From positions 1 through 27,041 of the forward strand of contig JAJIRX010000774.1 of NCBI GenBank assembly GCA_023853785.1: a DNA stretch of 27,041 nt. The letters are read 5' to 3'. Each line of letters starts with the position of its first letter. Position 1 is the stretch's first letter. Below the pieces are notes generated by a model, which saw only the letters and a list, made by a program, of their open reading frames with translations, searched no databases and had not been told where the DNA came from. The position numbers were made by a program, and so were the translations under genes. Source of the DNA: Psilocybe azurescens (Eukaryota > Basidiomycota > Agaricomycetes > Agaricales > Agrocybaceae). Positions 10,932 through 21,558 of the stretch are shown here, in pieces.

Positions 10932-12263
10932 ATGTCTATGGCTGATATTCCATACCCGGTCAACGTTCAAGAGAATGAGATTAGCGGCAACCTCAATAGT
11001 TCAATGTTTTTTATTTTCTCACGGGTACATCTCCACTTCTATGAATAACAACCCCACAAACTTATGTGTGTCAGGAATTTACAGCATGGTATACGGAGGA
11101 ACGATGTACATTTACTGTGAGTTCTGCCCTTCAACTTGAAAAGAAAATAAACTGTATCAATAACGTTTCTTACAGTATCCAAAAGCCTGCAAACTTGAAC
11201 TGTCGCGTCGTTCTTTCTGCCATTTCTGTGCTGTATTTTCTATGCTTTTTGGAGTTTATTATAGACTGGTACTACATCAATTGGACAATTGTAACCAATG
11301 GAAACACGCGCGAATCGATCTTTTGGGGCACAGTGGGGTACGGCCTTGAATGGATCTGGGTACTCAATGACTTTCTACAGAATTCCTTGTTGATTATTTC
11401 TGACGGACTATTGGTATGTTACTGTCATTTATTATTATTCAATTTTCATAAACGTCTTGACAGATATGGAGATGCTACCACGTCTGGGGACAATCATTCT
11501 GGTCGATTTTGGTTCCATTGATACTTTTCGTCGCGGAATTAGGTGAGCTTCATGGATGAAAATTCAGCATAATCATTTGTAGTAATGACATATCATTGCA
11601 GGGCTCAATGTTGCGGCAACTGTTTTGGATATTAAATTCTGTCTTATAACTAGTGATGCAAACACCAGTCTATACAACAATACTACAAGTGCTCTGACAT
11701 TTGTGTCATTGGGCACCACTGTGACTGCAACATTTATTATTGGGTACAGAATACATTCTGTTTCCCAAAGACGTGATCCATCGTCCAGAAGATTATTCAA
11801 CCATATTGCAACAATCATAATCGAGTCAGCTGCAGCTTACTCAATAGTACTCCTCCTCGACGCCATCATTTATGGTGTTCCATCGCTCATTGTGCTGGGA
11901 TCTCCCTTGAGCCAAGCTGAATGTTACGTGGGAGCAATTCTCACTGTTGTCTCGGTATGTACCTTCTAATGCTGATATGCACATCCTGTGTCTCTAACCT
12001 AGAAGTAGGGGATGGCACCAACAATTCTGGTCGCCAGAATTGCTACAAACGACAATAACTCAGTGGCATCAGCCACTCTCACTCACATTTCCGGCGACTT
12101 GGAATTTGGATCACAGCAAGGGAATGGTAGCGGCCGCAGTGGAACCGCCACTGGAGGAGATGTTAACTCTTTTGTTCAGGTAGATGATGCGGAGCCGACA
12201 CCGGTAATTGAAGTAAAGAAGGCATCTAACGCGGATGGCATGTTTGGTGACAAGCAAGTCTGA
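10932..12263 (+). CDS. Seven-helix integral membrane protein, basidiomycete family
   Basis: Six exons: 10932-11024, 11075-11116, 11176-11413, 11464-11542, 11602-11954 and 12009-12263 (stop TGA). Seven hydrophobic segments can be read in order: SSMFFIFS joined to GIYSMVYGGTMYIY; VVLSAISVLYFLCFLEFII; a segment ending NDFLQNSLLIISDGLLIWR; WSILVPLILFVAELGLNVAA; TSALTFVSLGTTVTATFIIG; IIIESAAAYSIVLLLDAIIY; and CYVGAILTVVSGMAP. The C-tail is Ser/Gly-rich and soluble. This matches a large, functionally unassigned Agaricomycete family of seven-helix proteins, sometimes compared with receptors; ligand and role are unknown. Junctions from exon 3 onward are in phase (DGLL to IWRCYHVWG, AELG to GLNVAA, TVVS to GMAP). 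The first two junctions are each one base out of phase for the hydrophobic frame, so the N-terminus has an indel or the exon 1-3 model is slightly wrong. Confidence 0.78.
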
Positions 12264-14681
12264 GGCTGCTTACACCCCTACAGTGATAATTCGGGCATTT
12301 TTTCCTTGTTCCCTTTTCCAAGATTTTTTTCTTTGATTTAAATTTATATCTACTATTTGGAGTTCGGCACTGTTGGAGGAATCAACATTAAATTTGACAA
12401 CACCGAGGCAATAGTCGAGATGTCGAGTACTTATCTCATTTTAAAATTTATTTCCTGGCCTCATATGTAACCTTTTGTATTCCAAAATATCTATGAAATT
12501 TAGTTCGTAACAGAGACAAATTGAAATAAAGGATTATAACGAGATTATCAACAACTCTTCTCATGTTAGCTGCCCGCAAATATTCAGGCTTTCACTTTAT
12601 GTCATAACCTCCCTCCCTCTCCCTCCCTCGCTTTTCGCCTGTTAACCAACAGTCTGTCATATTCTTCTGCGACCGCACTTGTGGGACAGTTCCACTATAT
12701 CGCTCAACAGGACGGGTTAAGGCCACGCCAAGCGAGGCAGCGCCATGACAAGTTCTTTCGTCATCCTTTCGTCATCCTTTCGTTCTCCTCCGCCTCGAAT
12801 GACTCCGTCTGGGTATAAAGGCGTTTGGGGCCTTTAAAGAGTTTGATATAAGATCACCGGAAACTCTTTGGCTCAGCGGCAAGAAGGACAGCACCGTCAC
12901 CACGCACATTCTACCTCATTCACCCTACCCCACCGATCGATCCATCCATACTTTCCCTACCGAAAACCCATAACACAACACACACTGCATTCTGCCCTCA
13001 CCCGCGCCCTTCTATTCGCGCAGCAGTGGTCCCATCAATCGCAATTAGTTATTGACCCTAGCTTATTATATCACATTTATAGGGGAGCCCCTAACGCGCT
13101 CATCACGTATCGGCACACCAATTCTACCAAACGCAACAGGTCAACAACACCCCCGTAGGCCTTGTCATGGGAAAGTGCGATTCAGACGCCTGAAATCTAC
13201 GGTGAGCATACATATAGAGCAGGACTGAGATTACATGATTTTCGTCAAGTCTGGGGTTCTAGGTATGTACTTGTATAGTTCGGGTATTACATATATAGGG
13301 AAAAGCGAGGACAGCGACAGCGATCTATGACGGATGACGGATGATGGATGATGGATAAGAACACGGTGGACAACACACCAGATGAGTGAAGAAGACGAGG
13401 GAAAAAATAGCCGCGATGAGGAAAGCTAATTAGCAGTCGTAAATGTCATGAACGAGAGCTACACCGTTGCCATGGCCGTGGCCGTGGCCGAATGGATGAA
13501 TATTCATCCTCGCAATTATAAAAGGAATGCATATAAAAAAAATCCATTGTAAGTGTCGTCACCGTTTCATTTTGTTTCATTCTAGAAGCGGAGTTCGAGT
13601 TTAAGTATCAGCATCAGTATTCTGGTTCGAACGCGAAGTTCGGGCTGTGAGTGAGGTTCTGATTGATTTCAGGTATGGTGACTGACTGACAGACCCTATA
13701 TGGGACGCGCGTTTAGGTGTATGCGAAATGCGAGAGGATGGGCGCAGAGCAATAGCAATAGATAGAACGGATGGACAGGGGCGGGGACGTAAGGGGCAAC
13801 CGGGGGCGCAGATAATACGTGGATAGGTGGGAGATATGATGCGCCAGAGTGAGCAGGGAAATGGATGGAGCCCGTGATGAGGTGAGTGAGGAGACGAGCA
13901 TCAACGATGCAAAAGAAAGGAGCGCACAGGTAACACCCCGTCCCTTCCCCTTCCCTCACGCACACCGTAGTACCGAAAACGACAGCGAGTCGCGAATGGG
14001 CGGTCGCCAACAACTGGGCTACCGAGAACGTAGATACTGTATACAGTATCGAGTAAAGCGTAAAGCGCACACGCTGTGTACAAGTGTGGCAATTGCCTCC
14101 TCCGACCGCGTTTGGATTGATACCAAGAGCGAGCGTTGACAGGACCCATGGCATAGCTTCTGACGCCGGCGCTGACGATAGGGGATAGAGCCCTCAGCCG
14201 CAGTCCTCCTCCCTCGTATTTCCATCCTATCCCCGTCCTATTCCCACTTCCACGCCCATTCCCGTGCCCCTGGGTCACCCACCCACCCACCCACACCCAC
14301 CCACACCCACACACTCTGTGCGTGCGTGCCCCCTGTTCAACCTGTGCCTCCAACTCCAACTCCAACTTCACCTCACACCTGCATCCCCCTCATCGTCGCG
14401 CTATCGTTCCTCAACCCCTTGTGTTCGTGCTTGGTGTGTCCGAGCGCGAGTTTGGGATAGCCGCCGCCGCCGTTGTTGCCGAATCTGCTCTTGGACTTGG
14501 ACTTGCATTCAAGTTCGGGTTCAATGGCATAGACATGGACGCGAATGTCATCGCATCCCTATACCCATACCCTATCCTTATCCCTATCTCCATCTTCATC
14601 TATAGAACAGGAGTCGTCCTGTTGGTCGCGGTCTTCGTGGTAGTTATTGTTGTTGTTGTAGGCGGAGGTGGGTGGGTGATA
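12264..14681. other. Intergenic, rich in short repeats
   Basis: No gene can be supported. The stretch contains several simple tracts: CCCTCC repeats near 12608-12630, ATGACGG/ATGATGG units at about 13325-13358, three GTGGCC units near 13470-13490, and CCCACC/CACACC repeats at 14276-14315. Further pentamer-like CCTAT/CCCAT runs lie near 14555-14595. Open frames that cross these tracts (for example 14371-13901 minus) are explained by the repeats and show no protein family. The region just below 14682 should contain the 3' end of the minus-strand Ser-rich gene. Confidence 0.45.
12814..12820 (+). promoter_or_regulatory. Orphan TATA box
   Basis: GGGTATAAAGGCG is a strong fungal TATA context. It is followed by a pyrimidine/CA-rich leader-like stretch, yet the next ATG frames are only a few codons long. 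It could drive a non-coding or spliced transcript that I cannot delimit, or be a chance match. Confidence 0.25.
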
Positions 14682-16160
14682 CTAAGAATGAGAATGCGGG
14701 CGTGAGCTAGCGTCAGGGTATGCACGATATCTGGAAATGGGATTACGAGAATGAGAATGAGAATGAGAACGTGACCGCCAAGTCGTAGATGATGATGTGA
14801 ATGCAGTTGGAGTTGTAGGAGAGATCGAAAAAGAGTCTATGATGGAGGCATGCAGTGCCTCGCTGCTGCTGCTGCTGTCGTTATTGCCAGCGTGAGAAGA
14901 AGAATGAGATGGATTAAAAGAAGACCGCGACGGCTCATCGTTGCAGTCGGCGTCGGCGTCCCCGCCCCCGCCTAGCAACACCTGTAACCCTCTCCCGCGC
15001 CGATCACGATGCCCTCGCTCTCGTTTCCGCGTCCGTGTCCATTTCCGTGCTGGCATGCGCATGCTCCTGCTCCCGCGCCGCCGCCGACGGTGACATCACA
15101 GAGCTCGGGGCAGCCGATGAGGACGACGACGCTGACGGCGACGAAGCGGCAGACGCAACCATATGCGCACATGATGATGGTATTAATGTTATAGCTGGCG
15201 ATCTGCATTCCCTCAGCGATGGTGTGGATGGAGATGGGGAGGGGGCGCGAAGGAGGGAGGAGGGAGAGGGAGAGCGGGTCTTCGTCTTCGTCTTCCTCGT
15301 CGGAGTTTGCGTTTGCGTCGTCGAGGGCTGCGCCTGCGTCCGAGTCGGGGATGCGTCTGCATCGAGGGCCCTACCAGAGCGTAAGTGAAAGCCCGCGGCG
15401 GGTGGAGCAGGGGTAGGAGCAGGGGAGAATGGAGGGGTTGCAGTTACGCTGGAAGGAAAGCGGAGCGTCGAAGTGGACATCAAAGTCAAACTTGAAGTGG
15501 AAATGGAAGTGGAGATGAAATCCGAATCTGAAATCGAGGTGGAAGAAGGAGGAGACAGCGCGTCGCGATGCGAAACGAGCTCTTCGCTCTTTGTCGTTGT
15601 CATTGTCGTGGGTTTCTGGCGTTTCACCGTGCGGCCTCGTCGAGCCGGCGGAGTGAGGGCCGCGGATAGGGTATGGGAGGAAGGGGAGGGGAAGGACATG
15701 GGGGCGGGAAAGGCAGGCGCGAAGAAGAGGAGGAAGAGGAGACGCGGATGGTGTCGTCTACGGAGAAGGAGGCGAGGTCGGCGTTGGTGAGGACTACGAA
15801 TGTGTTGCTGTTGCTGTCGGTAGTGGTATGGGCGGTTCATTGACGTTGCCATTGATGGGCTGCAGCAGACAGTGGCTTGAGTGAACGAAGAATGTTTATT
15901 AGCACGCAGGGCACGAGTAGGGGACGGGGCACGGTACCTGGAGCGCAGACCGTCGAGATCAGCGAACTCGGCTTTCACGGTGGCAAACGGCTGCATCAGC
16001 AACTGCCTTTGCTCCTAATAACAACATAAAATTTAATTGTATGACACCGAGGAAGAGAACAAGAATGAGACGAACCTTGGTCATATGGGGGCCTCAGCTT
16101 CCTCTCCATCTTAGCCTCGATGAGTCGCTGCTTGCGCTGCTCCGCCCGGGACGCATCCAT
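14682..16160 (-). CDS. Hypothetical disordered Ser/Thr/Pro-rich protein, divergent from PCNA
   Basis: Exon 1 (16160-16076) encodes a strongly charged helical start, MDASRAEQRKQRLIEARMER then KLRPPYDQ. It ends at a GTTCGT donor. Exon 2 (about 16014-15932) encodes EQRQLLMQPFATVKAEFADL and ends CTCCAG/GTACC. Exon 3 starts after CTGCTGCAG near 15866. From there the frame is long but low in complexity: SSSSSSSR, a proline-rich part, KSEELVSHRDAL, many Ser/Thr runs, FHLRSGRAL, TQTQTPTRKTKTKTRSPSP, and near the end SRSHSHSHSRN. I recognise no domain. The charged N-terminus with a long disordered tail would suit a nuclear or scaffold protein, but that is a guess. Frame changes occur at the exon 1/2 junction, near 15815, and near 15004, so the exon model past 15866 is provisional and the end at 14682 is the least certain point. 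Confidence 0.45.
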
Positions 16161-16318
16161 TTTCTAGTAGTAGTCATATTCTTTCGTTAGAATTTTCGTA
16201 AGAATCAAAGCGAGCGGGATAGGAGAGAGCAGTGTGGAATAGAATAGGAGTTGCAACTAAGTAAAAGTAAAAAAGCACAAGAGACCGCGTGGGGAATGAA
16301 ATTTCCACGAACATTGTT

Positions 16319-16369
16319 ACGCGTGACGTGACCATGCGTGTCAGTGATGTCATGTCCCTCTTCACGCGT
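16319..16369. promoter_or_regulatory. Two MCB-like ACGCGT boxes in the PCNA promoter
   Basis: The palindrome ACGCGT occurs at 16319-16324 and 16364-16369, 95 and 50 bases upstream of the PCNA ATG. ACGCGT is the MluI cell-cycle box bound by MBF-type (Mbp1/Swi6, Res) factors, which switch on replication genes at G1/S in yeasts; PCNA is a standard target. The interval between PCNA and the divergent minus-strand gene is only 253 bases, so the boxes could act on both genes. The motif matches are exact; their function is inferred. Confidence 0.6.
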
Positions 16370-16413
16370 CCGATCCTCACCTTCACTCTCACAATCCGTC
16401 TCCTCCCACAACA

Positions 16414-17889
16414 ATGCTCCAAGCCAAACTCCAAGAAGCCGGCACCCTCAAAAAGCTTCTTGATGTTAATACACACTCCGACTGACTGACTTTCTCTTCT
16501 TCCTCGTCGCGTGCAGTCATCAAAGAGCTCGTCACCGACGCCAACTTTGAGTGCAACGAAGAAGGCATCGTTCTGCAAGCCATGGGACAACTCGCTCGTC
16601 GCGCACATCTCTGTCAAGTTCGGTGCCCCCGGGTTCACGCATCACTGCTGCGACCACCCTATGCCGCTGGGCGTGGACCTAACGTCGCTGACAAAGGTAC
16701 TCAGGTGCGCAAAAGTCGAAGATATATGCACGTTAAAGGCCGCGGACGAGGCGGACGTGCTGAATCTGGTGTATGAAGCGAAGAGTGCGTTTTTTCTGCC
16801 TTTTATTTTATTTTTGCGTTTATGTGGCATGGGCTTGTCGCGTCCTTTCCTTATTTTCGCCCTTCTTTTCCCCTTTCCCCCCCCCTCCTCTCTCTTCTCC
16901 TCACCCCATCTAACCTCCCTCCCCTAGACTCTGACCGCATCGACGAACACGGCATGAAGCTCATGGATATTGTTGCCGACACCCTCACCGTCCCCGAGAC
17001 CGAATACGACGCGCGCGTCACGCTCCCCCTCGTCCGAGTTCACGCGCATCGTGCGCGACCTCTCCCAGCTTGGTGAGCGTGCGCATCGAGGTCTCCAAGG
17101 AGGGCGTGCGGTTCACGAGCGACGGCGAGGTGGCGAATGGGAGCGTGATATTGCGGCAGAGCGATGGGGCGCATGTGAGCGGGGGCACGATTAAGCCGAA
17201 AGTGGAGGAGGGCGCGGAGGGGATGGGGAGGGGGGATGAGGAGGCTAAGAAAGAGGAGGATAGGGAGGAGGGTAGTGGGAAGAAGGCCAAAAAGCCAAAA
17301 GATCAGGAAAAGGCTGACGAGGACATCGAGATGGTCGAGGACGACAATGAGGAAGACGAAGAGATGTTCAAGCCCAAGGCGGACGATGACGACGGGGATA
17401 ACAAGAAGCGGAAGAAGAAGGTGCGTTGTGTTGCTTTTCTTTATTCTTTCCCTTTCCTTGCCATATTAACACCCTTTCCCTTTCGTCCTCACAGGCAAAC
17501 GGCTCCTCCAAGCCCTCCAAAAAGCCAAAACCTCCCCCAAAAAATCATCCAAGTCCAAAGGCAAACCCAAGTCGTCTGCTGCTGACGACGACGACACCGT
17601 CCCCGCAGACGTCGTCATCGAGATGAACCAGCACGTCTCGCTCACCTTCTCCCTCAAATACCTCGTCACCTTCTTCAAGAGCGCGTGTTTTAGCGGCAAG
17701 GTGTAGTTGTTGATGAACAATGATGAGCCGTTGTTAGTAGGTTTTCTTTTCTTTCTTTCTTTTTACTTTGCTTTGCTTTTTGGCTTTTCGGGACGTTACT
17801 GACGTGCGTTTCTGTTTCTGCAGGTCGCATACGACTTTACCAAGGGATACATCCGGTATTACCTCGCGTCCCATATCGGCGACGACTAG
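16414..17889 (+). CDS. PCNA: Proliferating cell nuclear antigen (sliding clamp) with a charged insert; reading frame interrupted
   Basis: The homotrimeric clamp that tethers DNA polymerases and repair factors to DNA in the nucleus. Exons: 16414-16464 (MLQAKLQEAGTLKKLLD), 16517-16784, 16928-17420, 17495-17736 and 17824-17889. Readable clamp segments are IKELVTDANFECNEEGIVLQ, DLTSLTKVLRCAKVEDICTL, the connecting-loop region NSDRIDEHGMKLMDIVADTL, EFTRIVRDLSQLG, VRIEVSKEGVRFTSDGE, VVIEMNQHVSLTFSLKYLV, NNDEPLL and the end GYIRYYLASHIGDD. Between GTIKPKVEEG and DDDDTVPADVV lies an insert of about 115 residues, very rich in Glu, Asp and Lys, absent from yeast and animal PCNA. The frame is broken at the exon 1/2 junction, 16584-16586 (extra G), 17025-17029 (extra C), near 17075 (GAGAGC read as GAGC) and 17519-17523 (A run). 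TAG at 17704-17706 interrupts an otherwise normal VxLLMNNDEPLL strand. Either sequence error or a pseudogene copy; the family call itself is secure. Confidence 0.9.
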
Positions 17890-18942
17890 AGAGCAAGGTT
17901 GGACGCATTAATCCCAATGCCCCACTGGCGCAACAAAACGCAAAGGCAACCCCCGCCGAAATACAAATTCCTTTTCATAGTGTACACACAAGTCCGTTAT
18001 CGTGTCGCAGTGTCGCAGTGTCTCGATTTCTTCCTTCCTTCTTGAATTTGAGTCTGCAGTGGTCTACTCGATATTTCCGTTTTTCTTTCTTGTTCGATGT
18101 TTTTTTCTTCTTGAATCATCGTCGTCTTTTTCCGTTCATCGGCATCTTCTCTTTTTCATCATCATCGTTTTCCGAGTTGTAGTCTGAGTCCGAGTCCGTC
18201 CGTCCTTGATTCCCAGGGCAGCGTGTCTTCTTCCTTCCTTCTTGTACAATACTCTATATACTTACGATTACTTGATTATCCGACTTTTTGTTTCATTGCC
18301 CAATGCCCAATGTTCGCGTTGTGTTCGTCTTTGGATGTTTTGTGTCTTTGTCTTTGACGTATGGTGTTCATCAGTCACGATTTCAATTATGATCGCTCTT
18401 GACATGTTCAAATGCAATTCGAGACGATGGGATGTGTATAGGTTCGGGTATGATTATGATGTAATGCCTGCGCACTTCAGGTTCATGCTCGTGTTTAGAT
18501 CATGTTTGGATTTGGATTTTTGGCGAGGTGGGACGTACAAGCTTCAAGTATCGCGATGCGTCATGTTATGTCGTAAAAATGCGGAAACAACTTTCACAAA
18601 GGTGAAGCAATTGAGGTGAAGACACCTGCCCGCCATTTACTGGCTGGAAATGGTAATAGGTCATCTCTGGCTGTGCATGGAATCCGACCGTTTCCCGCTT
18701 ATCCACATGCGCCACTCGTCGCACCCATTTCACTCTTTCACAATTCACTTCCCTTTTCGAGATTATGTTCAGGCAATACATGAATCATTTGCTTTCGCTC
18801 CCGCTCATCTCATGAAAATATAACATTCTTATTGTTTTTCCACATGCTCATTCTCTTCCTTGATCCCATATTAATTTCTCTGCTCTTCTCGTCTCAATTT
18901 CTCCGTATATTCATGACTCATTCTACATACATACTCGGATGG

Positions 18943-18950
18943 TATAAATA
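18943..18950 (+). promoter_or_regulatory. Candidate TATA box
   Basis: TATAAATA in a good core context (ATGGTATAAATACTGCC). It is followed by a pyrimidine-rich leader and, 88 bases on, by an ATG at 19038 opening a small hydrophobic frame. Spacing resembles that of the secreted-protein gene at the left end of the window. Confidence 0.35.
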
Positions 18951-19037
18951 CTGCCCCGTTGTAGCGTAGAAAATAAGTTCAATCCATCCCTCTTTTTAAC
19001 TCGTGTTCGCTCTCTATCCCGTCTTCTAATCTTGCTA

Positions 19038-19274
19038 ATGACAAGTTTAATTCTTATTACATTACTTATATACATAGCAGTCTACGGAACCCTCCTGAGT
19101 AAATGGAGTTTATTTTTGTTCACCTTTCGCACTCACAACGTCTCACGACATTTTGATGTATTTGTAATACCATTAACAAAAATTGAGGGCCTACAACCGA
19201 CGGCCGAGAGAAAGAAAGCAAATATAGAGAACAGTAAGATGATGACCATAAGACATAGACAAGCGATGAGTTAG
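19038..19274 (+). CDS. Possible small ORF with hydrophobic N-terminus
   Basis: Seventy-eight codons from ATG to TAG, opening MTSLILITLLIYIAVYGTLL, which could serve as a signal anchor or signal peptide. A basic, polar remainder follows with no family resemblance that I can see. Support is limited to the TATA box about 90 bases upstream and the leader-like pyrimidine tract between them. It could equally be the first exon of a longer spliced gene or a chance frame in AT-rich DNA. Confidence 0.2.
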   Translation: MTSLILITLLIYIAVYGTLLSKWSLFLFTFRTHNVSRHFDVFVIPLTKIEGLQPTAERKKANIENSKMMTIRHRQAMS

Positions 19275-21006
19275 GTGCAAGACAAAACATATTCCGCAAA
19301 ATGGAACGTGGTTCTTTTGAAAATAGCTGAGATGGCTCAGCGAAGATTCCCTGGGTGCCTATAAAGGTATTCAGGATAACAAAAATAGGAGATCAAAACG
19401 AGAACTAACCAATCCGTGAAACCAGCTTATGAAATTAGGGGACGAACGATCACATAACGGGGGACCTATATGCAAACAAGAAATAGACAGGCTTGCCTCT
19501 ATTTTAAACGTATGGCCCTAAGGACGGTCAGATCAATTATATGACTTGGTGGGCAGGGCGCAAAGACGATGGCTCTGAGTATCGTTTAACCATTGAGAGT
19601 TGGGAACTGAAATTTGGAGCAGGTGCCTGGGTTCGGATATGTTATCGACAAGCGTAAGATGAATCGTAATTCAAAGTGTGAAATAAATAAAAATTACAAG
19701 AAAGCACGAGAGCGGAAGAATAGACCACATGCGATGTCATTTCATGTAGAAACCGAAAGCTTCAACCGAGAAGCTTACCTCTGATGCAAACTTTGAGCTA
19801 GGACGCGACGAAAGACATCCCATGATATAGAACGAGGCACACGTCGACAGAGGCTTTGAAAATCCAGGTGAAGGAGCTCTAGTTATCAATGAGGCTTGTT
19901 AGAAGTAAAAATCGGGAGAGTGAAACGAGAGATCACAAAATTTCAAGCAAACTTTCAATACTGCCCATTATAGACAACTATCGAGATGAGCATTATAGGT
20001 ACATGAGCGAAGAGAGTATGACAGAGGTACATTGATGACCAGGGGAGAGAACAGTAGACGTTGGTTGTGATGGTATACCTGGTTTGACACATCAGATCCC
20101 ATTTTCGTCTCCCTTTCATCTGATAATGCGGCGGCTTTCTGCGGGACATCAGGTAATTAACGTCGTAGATAACATACCAAAGTCGTACAGGCCTCAACTG
20201 TTTCCGTAGATCCTGCTTTGACCTCTCCTACAAGAGCATCGAGACTGGATGCCAATTTCGTTGCCTTTGTCGGATACAAATTCATATCTTCGAATGACAG
20301 AGTAGTTCAGTAACGACTGGGTGCGGATGAGAAAATAAATATGAGAAAACTACATGTAGGATAGGCGACGAAGATGACCTTGAGTTATTGGGCTCACCAG
20401 GCGCAGATAATCTTGGGCGAAGATGGGATAAAAGAAAGAAATAAGGGTAAAAAAAAGACTGAAAGGAAACCTACATGATATACGATGAACTCGACAGAGA
20501 TCTTCAGCACTGGGTGGAACAGTTGGTCGAGGGAACTATGGAGTCACAAGTGCCGGGAAATGTATGATCGGTTGGGTGGTCTGGGAGATCGGACAGCGAG
20601 AAGGCAGGTAATTAGTACGTAAGGAAAATGATGAAAAGAGCAAAGATATCAAAAGGAGGCCCGGAAAGGATAGAAAATAGCAAAATCGGCGACGCGAAGG
20701 AAACGTGTAGAAGACGAACTTTGCTTCCAATGCATGCACTGCACTGCTCAGCCACCCACCAAACCACGGACCAGACAGGGACAAGGAACGTACATCGTGA
20801 AAAGTAGCTGCACACGGCTCTTAGAGCTTAGAGCCTCATAGGACAGCGGCCATGACCCACTCGACATTCTCGTCGTCGTAGCGTCCCCATTTCTCTCCAG
20901 GGTCTCTATCCACTCTTCTTTCGCCGCACGGACGTCTCCGTTTCCATTTCTCTTTTCACCACCCTCCTCTCCGTATCCAGAAAAGAAACCCAGACTCGCA
21001 AGGAGC

Positions 21007-21558
21007 TCATCCATCGGCTTCCTTGAACGCCTCGACGACGGCCTTGCCTGTGTAACGGTACTTCAGCTCAGCTGGGGAGAGCGCGGGATTGGTCGAGGTA
21101 GTCAGGTGGAGGAGCGTGCTCGAGCCAAACGGGGCAGATCTAGGAGAGAGTTATGGACGGTGCCGACGCGCGGAAGGGCAATAGAGTCCATAGGAGGGCA
21201 GAGATGTGTCGGGGCCAAGGACACTTCTGGGCCCAGCTCGATGACTAAGCCAGCACTGGAGAAGAGGGACAGCGCAGATTCAGTGGGATAGACTGGGCGG
21301 AGGAGCACAGCAGCGACCAGGGGGACGCCGTTGGGGCCGAAAGAGAAGTAGTGGTTCTCAGAGCCCAGTGAGGTGGGGGTGTATACGATCTCTGCAGATC
21401 AACATATCATCGTCGCCGCCAGGGATTCTTGCAGGCCAGGCGTGGGTGCTGAGGACAGAGGGGGGCAGGAAGAGGGAGGTGAGTGTCCGCGCAACACTGA
21501 TAGGGTGCAAGTGCGACCACATTGCGCAGATCTTGGCTGGTGCGGGTGTATGTGTCAT
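21007..21558 (-). CDS. Unrecognised conserved-looking protein, frame interrupted
   Basis: Three consecutive minus-strand segments read like one protein. An ATG at 21558 opens MTHTPAPAKICAMWSHLHPI, continuing SLFLPPSVLSTHAWPARIP. One frame over comes AEIVYTPTSLGSENHYFSFG, then NGVPLVAAVLLRPVYPTESA and GLVIELGPEVSLAPTH up to NSLLDLPRL. In the next frame follow GSSTLLHLTTSTNPALSPAE and LKYRYTGKAVVEAFKEADG with a TGA at 21009-21007. The last switch is explained by one missing G at about 21125-21126, where TTTGGCTCG would be TTTGGGCTCG. The switch near 21395-21405 needs another small indel or a short intron. I do not recognise the family. The ATG is provisional and more exons could lie upstream, toward 21650. 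Confidence 0.45.

Larger units (their letters stand above)
17890..21006. other. Gene-poor interval after PCNA
   Basis: The first few hundred bases are pyrimidine-rich (TTCTTTC, TTCCTTCC) and probably include the PCNA 3' untranslated region. An open frame of 137 codons at 18206-18619 has no recognisable motif and poor composition. A TATA-linked small frame near 19038 is listed separately. From about 19275 to 21006 I see only short frames on both strands in AT-rich sequence, with no repeats, RNA genes or transposon proteins recognised. Confidence 0.4.

Noticed and set aside
13325..13358. Short ATGACGG/ATGATGG repeats considered as a CRISPR-like or regulatory array
   Set aside because: Units are 7-8 bases, adjacent and without spacers; this is ordinary simple repeat.
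13901..14371. Minus-strand frame of 156 codons with a Gly/Trp/Val run
   Set aside because: Its distinctive part is the CCCACC simple repeat read in one frame; the rest shows no recognisable protein.
16414..17889. Repeat-induced point mutation as the cause of the PCNA damage
   Set aside because: RIP makes C-to-T changes, while nearly all the damage here is single-base insertion or deletion and the region stays GC-rich.
18206..18619. Plus-strand frame of 137 codons downstream of PCNA
   Set aside because: Its composition is odd (Cys, Phe and Tyr-rich) and it has no motif, no clear promoter and no introns in a window where real genes have several.
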